Shown here in pieces: positions 23,701-35,700 of a DNA stretch of 64,000 nucleotides (the stretch's first letter is position 1; the number at the start of each line of letters is the position of its first letter). The position numbers and the translations under genes are program-made. The stretch is from Ischnura elegans (taxonomy: Eukaryota; Arthropoda; Insecta; Odonata; Coenagrionidae). The DNA lies in the NCBI RefSeq assembly GCF_921293095.1, contig NC_060254.1:7564001-7628000 (forward strand), read 5' to 3'. Under the pieces are notes generated by a model. That model saw only the letters and a program-made list of their open reading frames with translations. It searched no databases and was not told where the DNA came from.

Positions 23701-26700
23701 GTCCCCCCCCCCCAAAAATTTCTGGTACCCCCCCCCCAGAAATTCTTCGAACTTCCTCCGAACTTATCCGCAGAACTTCTCCCGCCAAGAACTTTTCGCG
23801 CTAAGGTTTTTTCGCGCAAAGGATTTTTCGCGCAAAAGGCCTGTAGCAAAATCCTGTCTCTGCAAAATCCTGTCTCTGGAAAATCCTGTCTCTGAAAACC
23901 CTGCCTCTGGAAACTCAGCCTCTGGAATCAGCCTCTGAAACAGCCCCGAAACAACCCCGAACCAACCCCGAACCAACCTACCTGCAATGCAAGACTTATA
24001 TAGGACTACTGCGGAGAAATACTTCTCCTTGGCAAGCAAGGGGAAATCGGTGCTAAGGCCTTAGTATTGCACTTGGAGTGAGAAGTTTTACCATTGTCCT
24101 ATCACAAACTCTCTCTCCCTCCAACACCTCACCCCAGTATCTCCTTCCCCTCCATGTGTTCCAATGAACGATTCCTCTGATGTCTCAACCCAGAAGTTGA
24201 GGGGAAAATTCTGGGTGCTGGCTGTTGTCTCAAAACCAGGGAATGGTGTTTTGTGGAGCGGCCGTTTCTGCAGGGGCAGTGACGCATCAGTGGGCGGTTG
24301 TTGAATTCGCCTGGCTACCCCTCCACTCCCTGGAAGAAGCCCTCCCCTCAAATGCTGTCTCGCCTTGCATAGGCAAGCCCTCTTTCTGGTCGAGACCTGC
24401 TGGGAGTCACATGTCTTGTGAGCCATGAGATTTTTAGAGCAATTTTCTGCTGGTAATGTTTCCTTGGGATCATGAATTTACTATCATTGTTTTCTGTAAT
24501 ACTTCTGATTTTTTGAATACTCTACTTTGAATAGATATCGTACGGTAATAACTCGTAAATTGTTTTTGGCTACCTTTTTCTTGTGAGCTGTTTTTCTTGT
24601 TTGTGGAGTCTTACCCTGATCCAGCATGTGACCGACGGTTGGAGTATTTCCCTTGTCTGGACTTACGTGAAAAATCAACCAGATTTTACGACGTAACGTC
24701 ACATTTTGGTAGCAGAGTTGAGGTTCGATTTCCTGTCCTTTCGTCGAGGTCTCCCGAGTGCTGGACAATGGTGACATTTCTCCACTATTTCTCCACTTTT
24801 TGCAGTTTCTGGTTGTTTCTCCTCTTAAAAGTGAGTTATTTTATGTTCCATTAAGTGCTTTTTGGTTCGTGTGGGATTACGTGACTAGTGTTGCCGACTT
24901 TTCCTCGTGGTCATATGCCATTTGACATTAATGTTCGTAATGCTCGTAATGTTCTTGATAGTTTGGATAGCAGCTAGTTATTCTCGCACTATTTTTGGTG
25001 ATTGGACTCTTCCAGCAGAGATAGATAGTTTTAAATCTCGCTCTTTCTCTCTCTTTTTCTCGTTGTCGTCACTTCACTTTTCAAAATGCCTGGAGGTATT
25101 GACAACCCGTACGAAAAAACTTATTTAACCACGGGCGAGGATCGTAAGGCCAGGGGTACGGCTAATGTGTCCGTAGGAAGTGAAGTTTCTAATAATGAAC
25201 GGGAATCTTCTTTAGAAGTTGTTCCACCTCGCCCAACGCACGAGGAAAGCTGTGATGTTCACGTCTCTCACGAAATGTCTGCTTCTCAGACATTGCCAGT
25301 TTCTGAAGGGTTAGTGATTGTCAAACAATTACTCAGTGATTTTCCGCCATTTGAAGTGTCAAACAGTGAGAATTGGTTTAATTTCATGTTAAAAGTTAAT
25401 GAAATCGTTTCTTTGTCCTTGGTTCCTCTGTCAACGTTATTGTACCTTGTAGTATCTAAACTACCTGCCAGCTCTCGTCATTTTTGGTTGTCTATGTTAA
25501 ACTTGAATCTCGCATGGTCTGAAATCACAGAAAAAGTTTGGGCTAGAATTGTTAGTGACAGAGAGTTTGATCGTTTGATCACTACGAAAGTTAAAAGATT
25601 TCAGTTCCCTCGCGAAACGCCCCACGATTTCGTGTGTTCTGTGCGTAATGCCACTCAGGTGCTGGGTTTGCAGTATTCCGAGTCTTCTATTGTGCGACTC
25701 ATTATTCAAGGGTTAAATCCTTTAACAAAATCTGCAATTATGTTCTCAAATCAGCCTAACACATTTGTAGAATTGGACTCTGTTATCACGCAGGCTTCTA
25801 AACATTTAATGGACTGTGCTGAATATTCCAACACTTTCCATCGTATCTCTAGGAATCCGTCTTCTGTTGCCTCTTCCAGTGCGCCTAGGGAAGTTTCTTT
25901 TCCTATTAATTGTTCTTACTGTCATAAACCTGGCCACAAAGTGAACGTGTGTCGCAAAAGACGACGATTTACTCAGCCTGCCGTGAGTTTGATGAGCGTC
26001 CGTGACAAGTGTTCGACTCGATTGCCAATATTATCTATTAATCTTCATTCTATGCCATGCCAGGCTTTAATTGACACTGGGTGTTCAGTTTCACTGTGTG
26101 ATGAAGATTTCTTTGCTTCTCTGAAATGTTGCCGGAGTAAGGTTATTCGTAAGAATGTTGACGTCGATTTAATCACTGTGTCGGGGCAGCCTTTTCATAT
26201 TAATTCCTCTGTCTCACTCAAGGTTCAAATAGGCAAGTTTTCTTGGAACCACGTGTTTTATCTAGCTAAAATCCCGTTTCCCGTGTTACTGGGTGTGGAT
26301 TTCATTTGTAATTCAAAGATGATCATTCGTCCGGCGAACGTCAGTTTTGAAATTGCCCCGAATTCTCTTTTTTCTTTTACGGACAATTGCGAAGCGTTTA
26401 AATCGGCGCCAGTTAGTAACTCGTCCGAATCACATGTTCTGTCGTCCACTGAAATCACGTTGTGTGATAAGTTGAAGGGCTTATTGTCAAAATTTCCTGA
26501 TGTGATTTCTCAAGAATTGGGGGTCACATCTGTTATGACATACGAAATTGAACTGCTAGATTCAACTCCGATTCGATCCCATCCTTATTCGTTGTCACCT
26601 CCAAAGGCTAATTTAATGAAGAAGCACATCCAATCTTTACTTGATAAGAAAGTGATTGAGGTTTCCAATTCAAACTGGTGTTCGCCAGCTTTTCTAGTGC

Positions 26701-29700
26701 CTAAAAAGGATGGATCTGAAAGATTAGTGGTTGATTACCGTAAGTTGAACAAAGTTGTTAAATCAGACGGTTATCCAACACCTTCTGTTGAACATGCATT
26801 CCAATATCTTGCTGATGCTAAATATTTCACTGTTCTTGATCTCAATTCTGCCTTTCATCAAATACCATTATCTGAGAATTCTAAGAAATTAACTGCTTTT
26901 GTGACGCCGTTCGGAGTGTACCAGTATAATAGATTGCCATTTGGTTTTGTAAATTCTCCTCAAATATTCACTCGTCTCATTAATGAAGTATTGGGCGATT
27001 TGAAATATTCATGTGTCTATCCATATATTGATGACTTGTGTATCTATTCCAAGTCTGCTGAAGACCATGTATCTCATGTTAATGCTGTCCTCAACAAACT
27101 ACGCAGTGCCGGTTTGACGGTGTGCGAGGACAAGGTTAAGCTTGGTGTGGAATCACTCACTTTTCTGGGCCATCTCATCACAAATGGAACCTTGCAAGTT
27201 GATCCTGAGAGAGTGAGACCAATTGAACAATTCCCAGTTCCCAGAAATGTGAAGGAAGTGGCCAGATTCATTGGACTTTGTGGGTTTTACTGCAAGTTTA
27301 TTCCAAGGTATTCTGAAATTTCTATGCCACTGAATCGCTTGAAACGTAAAAATGTTCCTTTTCAATGGACAGCCGTTGAAAATGAGGCTTTCTGCCAGTT
27401 GAAGAAAGCTCTCACCAATCCACCAGTGTTATCTTTCCCTCGATTTGACGAGGAATTTCATTTATTTGTCGATGCCAGTAATTTGGCGGTTGGTGCCGTT
27501 TTGAATCACAAAGTAAATGGTGATTTTGTCCCTGTGGCTTTCGCTAGTAAGGCACTCTTGGAACATGAACGTAAATTTTCTTCTTATGAATTGGAGTGTC
27601 ACGCAATTCATTTTGGAATTCAAAAATTCAGTGTTTACTTACAAGTAAAACCATTTCACTTGTACACTGATAATGGTGCCTTGACATGGCTTTTCTCTCA
27701 TCCTAAGCAGTTGGGCAAACTAGGCAGGATGGTTCTTAAATTATCCTCTTATAAATTCACTGTGCATCATGTTCGAGGAGCATCTAATTCTGTCGCAGAT
27801 TGTCTTTCTCGCATTGAGCCATCCTCATCTACAAATAGTCATTTAGATGTGGAATCTAACACTCATAAGGAGTCAGCTGTTCCTTATTCTTGTGTGTTAC
27901 ATAAATTGCCTTTGTCATTTGTCGACATTCGAAAACACCAAGAAACTGATCTCGTTCTAAAGGATATTTTCAATCAGATTAATAATAATTCCTTGAACGA
28001 CAAAAACTATTTTCTGAAGGGACAGCTATTATGTTATGGGAATTCTAAAATTAAGCGAGGAAGAGCTGTTTTGCCTACGGTCTTGAGGCCTATGATTTTT
28101 CAATATTTTCACTGCTCTAGTATGTCTGCTCACTTGGGCATGGCTAAAACTTATGATAAGATTAGCAGACACTTTTGGTGGAAGGATATGAAAAGAGAGG
28201 TTTATGACATGGTCAGAAAATGCCATCTGTGTCAAACTTGTAAACCCAGAAATGCTCCACCTCCTGGCATGCTATCGTCGCACAATCCTTCTGAAGTTTG
28301 GGAAAGACTTTATATTGACTTTGTGGGTCCTTTACCTCTGACTAAAGGTGGACACCAATATGTACTTTCTCTTATTGATGGATTTTCTAAGTTTTGTTTT
28401 CTTGAGCCAGTTCGCAAGGCTACGGCCGGTTCGGTTGTTTCAATACTCACTCAAAGAGTGTTTCCAAAATTCGGTTTTCCAAAATATTTGGTTTCTGATA
28501 ATGCACAAGTTTTCAAATCTCATGCCGTTAAGGAGATGTGTTTGCAACTGGGGGTTAAGCAAATTTTTGTTTCTCCATACTATCCCTGTTCTAATCAGGT
28601 AGAGAGATTGCATAGAAATCTAAAATCTGCACTTGCTATTTTGTGCAATAATGCTCACCATATGTGGGACTCTATGCTTGCTGACTTAAATTTTGCCTTG
28701 AACACTGCCTCTCATGAGAGCAGTGGTTATTCTCCTGCCAAAATAATTTTCGGCAGAGAACTTAAGCATCCTTTAATTAATCAGTGGGACATTCCAAAAT
28801 CTTTATTCGAGAATGATCTCAGCGATAATGACAGACAAGCCTGCCTGAATCATGTTATTGCTAATTTAAAAAAGGCCAGAAACAGGTATAAAGAATCCTA
28901 TAATAAATCTCACTCCCAAATCACTTTCTGTGTGGGAGATCTTGTTCTCTGCAAAAACCATCCTGTCAGTTCTAAAGGTGAACAGAAAATGGCAAAACTG
29001 GAACCTCTGTGGAAAGGACCTTTCGTCCTTAAAAAGTATCTCTCTCCTGTAACAGTTATTCTCGAAGTTTCTCCTGGGAAAGAGAAAATTTGTCATGTTT
29101 CTCATTTAAAGGCATATCATGGTGGCATTGCTAATTCCAGTAATTAAAAGGAGAGAAATATCATTGATTTTTTTTTTATTCTTTTTTTTTTTCAATGAAT
29201 GCTAATGTTTGCTCTCTCAAATACTATTTGATGCTTGATTTCGGTGTTGTATTTCTATTGATTCCTAATAATATTGTTTTGATTAATGAATAATAAGTCT
29301 ATTTCTATGCTTGTAATTGAAATTGTTCTGAAATATTGTATTGTACTTGCTTATTCTCATCTGCTTAATTCACTCATGTAATTTAGTGTTGGTCTTCTGT
29401 GATTGTGAGATGGGGTAAGGTGGAGGAATTATGGGTGCTTGGAGGGAGAGGACGGGAGATTAACTTGGGGGGAAATCCCCGAGATGGCTCGTTTCCAGAT
29501 AAGCTGTGGAGGTGGCCCCAGTTATTAAGATTCAATTGTGTTTTGTGTCACCTTTCCTCCACCAAGACTTTATGGACATTCTCACAATTCTGGACAGTGA
29601 TAAGTGTCGTGATTTTGCAGTGTTCAATATTCTATCGATGGCTGAGTGATTGAATTGATCAGCTGATCTTAAGACTGCCTACTGTGTTTTAGTGTGGCTT

Positions 29701-32700
29701 TGGCGTTGAGTTGCGACCTTCATCGCCCGACAAGTATGAACTTTCATCTTGTCGCAACCAGCATGTAGCTCTCATTTCTATTGTTAATTGAAGAGTGAAA
29801 TTTAGAGTGATTTCTTTTGTTGATGCAATATGCAGTTCTCATTTTGTTAGCATCGCCTATGATTCTTTTTTGACTTGTTTAATTAATACTGAGAGATATA
29901 TATACACATCTTGATTAAATTTAGTCAGTACTTGTTCAATAGCTGACATGAATACCATATGCCTTGTAAATATTAATAATTATTGGAAAATCGAGGAATT
30001 TAGTGCAATCTATTTGTCATTTACGTAATCTTGTTGAATTTTGGAGGATTCTTTATTGATAATTAATTATGGACTGATAATATTTACAAACATGGAGGGT
30101 TTAAATGGGAGAAATACTAATGCCAATGTATATTAATTAAGTGAGACACATATTATGCTGAATATTTTTGCTGGTATTTTGATAACTAATAATTATTTAG
30201 TGAATAACCGTATTTTTGAATAAACTTGTACTTAATGATTATATAATATGGGGTATATATTTTGTTGGTCGACCCTAACTTTCTCTTGGGTTGCAATATG
30301 AATTTTGGGTAGAAGTTAAAACCCATTTTTGTCAATCGTTGATTTTTGATAAGGTGGTTGAACCCAACTAATGGGACAACCCAGGGTTCTGATGAACCCA
30401 ACTGCTTCACCAACCCAATTTTGCCCATTTACTAAGTGGTTGGTTATTGTATTGCTTTACTTGGTTTTAAAAAAACCACAAAATATCTCTGATGAGAAAA
30501 GGAACATTTGAGTTTGGTAAAGATATCCTGGTGTTATACCAATAAAAATCTTCCCAGTTCCTTCTGGTCGCTGATGATAATTATTTGTAATTTTGATTCA
30601 CTGTTCACCGAAACAAGCATCACATTATGACATATTGATTATTAATTTCATTTTCTTGCTATGTAATACTAATTAATCTACTCTATATCAATTCAGCAAT
30701 ATTTCTTGTCTCACTCTTGTAATTATGTCATGTTACTCACTTAAGAATTCTGTTGAATTCCAAACATCACTTCTGAGGTTATTATTTACAGAGTGATAAA
30801 AATGTATGTTCTTGTCAAAACTATTTTTGAGTGATATTTCTTGAATACTATTGTCTCAATCAATAAACTTTTTATATTCAGTTCAATTCTAACCACTGAA
30901 TAATGGTTTTTGTGAAATTCATGGGGGTTAAACAGTGGGGGTTCATCCAGTGAAAACCAGTGGACCTGTGATGCCTCGATAAGTTTTCTAGGCATTAATC
31001 AGTTCTTGGTGGACGTGTCTTTGTCCACAAGTTCAAGCAATTTTTGTGGTCATTTTCCCACAGAGGATGTGGCATTTTTTAGTGTCCCCCCCCCCCAAAA
31101 ATTTCTGGTACCCCCCCCCCCAGAAATTCTTCGAACTTCCTCCGAACTTATCCGCAGAACTTCTCCCGCCAAGAACTTTTCGCGCTAAGGTTTTTTCGCG
31201 CAAAGGATTTTTCGCGCAAAAGGCCTGTAGCAAAATCCTGTCTCTGCAAAATCCTGTCTCTGGAAAATCCTGTCTCTGAAAACCCTGCCTCTGGAAACTC
31301 AGCCTCTGGAATCAGCCTCTGAAACAGCCCCGAAACAACCCCGAACCAACCCCGAACCAACCTACCTGCAATGCAAGACTTATATAGGACTACTGCGGAG
31401 AAATACTTCTCCTTGGCAAGCAAGGGGAAATCGGTGCTAAGGCCTTAGTATTGCACTTGGAGTGAGAAGTTTTACCATTGTCCTATCACAAACTCTCTCT
31501 CCCTCCAACACCTCACCCCAGTATCTCCTTCCCCTCCATGTGTTCCAATGAACGATTCCTCTGATGTCTCAACCCAGAAGTTGAGGGGAAAATTCTGGGT
31601 GCTGGCTGTTGTCTCAAAACCAGGGAATGGTGTTTTGTGGAGCGGCCGTTTCTGCAGGGGCAGTGACGCATCAGTGGGCGGTTGTTGAATTCGCCTGGCT
31701 ACCCCTCCACTCCCTGGAAGAAGCCCTCCCCTCAAATGCTGTCTCGCCTTGCATAGGCAAGCCCTCTTTCTGGTCGAGACCTGCTGGGAGTCACATGTCT
31801 TGTGAGCCATGAGATTTTTAGAGCAATTTTCTGCTGGTAATGTTTCCTTGGGATCATGAATTTACTATCATTGTTTTCTGTAATACTTCTGATTTTTTGA
31901 ATACTCTACTTTGAATAGATATCGTACGGTAATAACTCGTAAATTGTTTTTGGCTACCTTTTTCTTGTGAGCTGTTTTTCTTGTTTGTGGAGTCTTACCC
32001 TGATCCAGCATGTGACCGACGGTTGGAGTATTTCCCTTGTCTGGACTTACGTGAAAAATCAACCAGATTTTACGACGTAACGTCACAACGGCTACTTGGT
32101 TTTTGTATTAACTGTGGATGATTCTTCTGTCATTACAAAGAACCCCAATTTCCTTTAGGATTCCAAGCATTGTGCTCCAATCCACGTTGTCAAATGCTTT
32201 CTCTAAGTCCACAAACGCAACGAATGTTGGCTTGTTCTTTTCCATTCTCTTCTCTATGAGCAGTCTTAGGGCCAATATTGCTTCCCTTGTGCCTTTGTTT
32301 TTTCTGAATCCAAATTGGTCCTCATCCAAGTACTCTTCTGCTTTTCGTTCTATTCTTCTATAGATGATCCTTGTCAGTATCTTCGACGCATGTGTAGTAA
32401 GGCTTATGGTCCTAAAATCTTCGCACTTCTCCGCTCTTTTCTTCTTAGGAATAGGGATTATAATGTTCCTCTCGAAGTCCTTTGGTATCTCACCTGTCGA
32501 ATACATTTCACTAATGATTTTGTACAGCTGGTTCAACGTCTTCTCTCCTGAATTTTTAATTAGTTCTGCAGGAATGTCATCAATGCCAGACGCTTTATTT
32601 ATCCAGAGGTCTCTTACAGACGCATCAAATTCTGATCTTAAAATTGGGGCTCCCATGTCATCGGCATCCACTTCCTTCTCGTTTTCGATAGCATTCGTTC

Positions 32701-35700
32701 TGAGGCTGCTTCCTTTGTACAAATCTTCCAGATATTCCTTCCATCACCTCCCTTTTTCTTCGTTTTCAATCATTAGCTCTCCGTTTTTGTCCCTAAGGGT
32801 ATTACATCTTACCTTCCTTATATTTCCTTAAAGTGGTTCCTCACTATCCTATAGGCGGCCTCTATTTTTCCATGCTTAAGATTGTTTTGCACGTCTTCAC
32901 AAATACTTTTCATCCACGTTTCTCTAGCCTTCCGCGCTTTACGACATATTTTGTTCCTTATTCCCTTGGAACGATTCTGTCCTTCCTCTGTTTTCGCAGC
33001 CTTGTATTTTCTTCTTTCTTCAATGAGATCTAATACTTCCTGCGTGATCCATGGTTTTTTCATAACGACTCTTCTTTTACCAAGAACTTCCTCAGCTGCC
33101 GCCTGCAGACCACTTCTAATGGTTTTCCAACTCTCTTCCATTGGTTTGTTGGTCGTATCCTCCCCTATTTTATTTTCTACAGCCTCTTTAAAAGCCAGTT
33201 GATGCTGAACCTCCCTCAATTTTTCAACCTGCCATATGTTTTTCACGGCTTTCTTCAACTTTTTAAATTTAAGGTGGCATTTCATCATAACTAAATTATG
33301 GTCACTATCGATATCTGCCCCTGGATAACTTTTGCAGTCCTTCACCTGGTTCCTGAATCTTTGTTTCACTAGAGTGTAGTCGATTTGGAATCTTCTACGG
33401 TCTCCTGGCATCTTCCACGTGTATCTTCTTCGCAGGGGATTTTTGAATAAAGTGTTGGCAACCACTAGCCTGTACTCCGTGCAGAATTCAAGTAGCCTTT
33501 CTCCTCTTTCATTTCGGTTACCCAACCCATATTTCCCAGTTATTATTCCGTCTTGACCTTCGCCGATGACGGCGTTCCAGTCACCTAAAATAATAAGATT
33601 TTCTTCCCCTCTTACCTGCTTGATAACTTCCGCTATATCTTGGTAGACATCTTCTACTTCTTCGTCTTCATAATCTGATGTAGGCATGTAAACCTGTACC
33701 ACTACAGTAGCTACGGGTTTAGTATCTATCTTCACCATTACTATCCTTTCATTAAACTGCAGGTAGCTTTTAACACGCATCCCGGCGCTCTTTCTAAGCA
33801 TTATGCCTACTCCAGCATTACCATTTAGCGATCCCGTGTGTAACATTCTGTAGCTTCCACTCCTTCTCCTCTCCTTCTCTGTCTCTAGTCTCCTTCCTGG
33901 GGCCACTTCATTTCGCTGATGCCTAATACATCGAGGTTCATTCTTCGCATCTCCACCTTCAAGTTCTCTAGCTTACCGCAGGTACGAAGTCATCTGACGT
34001 TCCATGTTCCTATCCGTAACATTCTATCTCGTTTGACCGATGTACCCTCGAGAGTAGTCCCCGCCCAGAGATCCAAATGGGGGACTAGTTTACCTCCGGA
34101 ATATTTTACCCGAGAGAATTCCATCATGTCATTATATAAATTGAGTGGAGTAGCTGTGACTCCTCGGGATGATAATGTGGTGGTTTCCCCTTGCCTTCCA
34201 CATCGCAGTACTACAGCCGTTAAAGTAAATGTTACCACGCCCGTAGTGGAATGTGTGTCGCTTTACCGACCAGTATGGTCTCCACCTTCGCACATGTGAA
34301 GAAGAGCTGCTGCCCTCTCCCCCGGATGATGAGAGGCATAATTGTTGGCGGCCCTCAGTTGCCAAGTCACGGTATCTTTTAAATGGTCTACCTTACCCAA
34401 GGGTAGCCCAATACCCCCTCAGAATACCGCCGCTTTTTGTCCACGACTGCTTATTCGACGAGAGAACTCGCTTATCTCGCAGCTTATATCTAAAGGTCGA
34501 CCCACCATCCGCAACCCGGTGGACGCACTCAGTGGCTTTAAGCTCAGCCGCGAGCTTCAAATCATATCATATGAAATTGTCAGTGCTGTGGTAGCAAACC
34601 TTCACTCCAGTAATAGATATGTAATATGTAATACCTTTGTATGCTTTTCCCATGCACCAAGAGCACCTTCTTGAGGTGTCGTCAGCAAGCTCCTCTGAAC
34701 AAGGTCTTCATTGATGTACACTTCTTCTTCATCCTCTTCACTGTCATCACTTGAGCTAGATGTCAAATCTAAGTCCTCTATCAGAAACAAAATTACAGCA
34801 GATTTTAAAATTGTATCACATTCAATGACCAAAACTGCATTGATAAAAATAATTAGAGTAACAAAGCCATAATTTTAGAATAATATGAGCCAGTTTAATA
34901 ATGTGTACTTCAAGTTTTGCAAAGTATGGAAGCTGAGGTTGACAAATTATTTCCATCTAATCCACTAGTCTAACTGTCCATTGTTGTAGACTACATTGCT
35001 TATCAGTAACTTTCAACCTTTCTCAAATTAACATTATGTCTGTATCACACTCTGGTTAACGCTAACCCAAGCATTTTAAAACGAGGCCCTTAGATTTGCA
35101 AGCTTTTTGCAGTTTTTAGCCTGCTGTCAATGCTAGTTGCAAAGATGGATCACATATTCAATGAGGAACAGTGATAGAAAATACTATGTAGCAAGAAAAT
35201 TACAAGCCCTACATTGCATGCACTCACCAAGTGGCAATAGATCAGCTAGGTTGGTTTCTGTGATCTTTCCACTTGATTCAAACTTAACGACCCATCCTCC
35301 ATCTCCCGACACTTGGCTATCTCTGCTAGCGTAACTATTGTCAGTGGGACTGTTAGTAACGCGTGCTCGATGCCATAGGCCATCAGACCGCTTTGCCAGG
35401 ACTCGGGATCCGACAGCAATTTGAGAGAAGTCAGGCTCCCTGTAAGAGGAATAAAAATTTTAACAATTCAAGTAGTGGTAAAGTACCTATTTAACATAGT
35501 ACATTTTATTACCACTGGAATATTAGATGAAAATAATGAACAGGCATAAATGACACACAAAGATTTGGAGTTTTAATGGCAGATTGAATACATGAATTCT
35601 TCCAAGGATGAAAGTTTAGATAGTAATAATTTTGAATTCCAATATTTCAATTATCAACCATCATTACTAAGGAAATGCTCAACAATAAAACAAATATGGA

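Larger units (their letters stand above)
23685..32087 (+). mobile_element. Ty3/Gypsy LTR retrotransposon, complete
   Basis: 8,403-bp element with 1,019- and 1,020-bp LTRs starting TGTGGC and ending GTCACA, flanked by the 4-bp target duplication ACGG (23681-23684 and 32088-32091). The LTRs look identical apart from one base in a C run. It has an initiator-Met-type primer-binding site, one long gag-pol frame, and a purine stretch (AGAGGA) just before the 3' LTR. It lies inside a LINE in ZGPAT intron 7, antisense to both. LTR identity and an open frame suggest recent insertion. Confidence 0.97.
22730..34560 (-). mobile_element. Degenerate endonuclease/reverse transcriptase LINE, split by the LTR element
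   Basis: Two pieces, 22730-23684 and 32088 to about 34560, read on the minus strand. Order: 5' region, APE-type endonuclease (RIGTWNVR; VQVYMPTSDY; LILGDWNAVIG; QIDYTLVKQRF; DIDSDHNLVMMK), reverse transcriptase (FVAFVDLEKAFDNVDW; GVRQGCSLSPVIFNVYIEKA), C-terminal region (YIWSMLLYGSEAWTM; NNLIGHILRNDG) and a short ATC/GAT repeat tail at 22732-22749. This type is often annotated in animals as craniofacial development protein 2-like or RTE-like; the clade is my inference. The family is common in insect genomes. The 5' end is approximate and no target duplication was found. Confidence 0.88.

Noticed and set aside
23597-24428. ORFs of 67-113 codons in the LTRs
   Set aside because: They occur identically in both LTRs, contain low-complexity repeat translation and show no protein domain.
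30186-30428. Possible third gene of the Gypsy element
   Set aside because: Short minus-strand ORF without signal peptide, membrane segment or recognisable motif.
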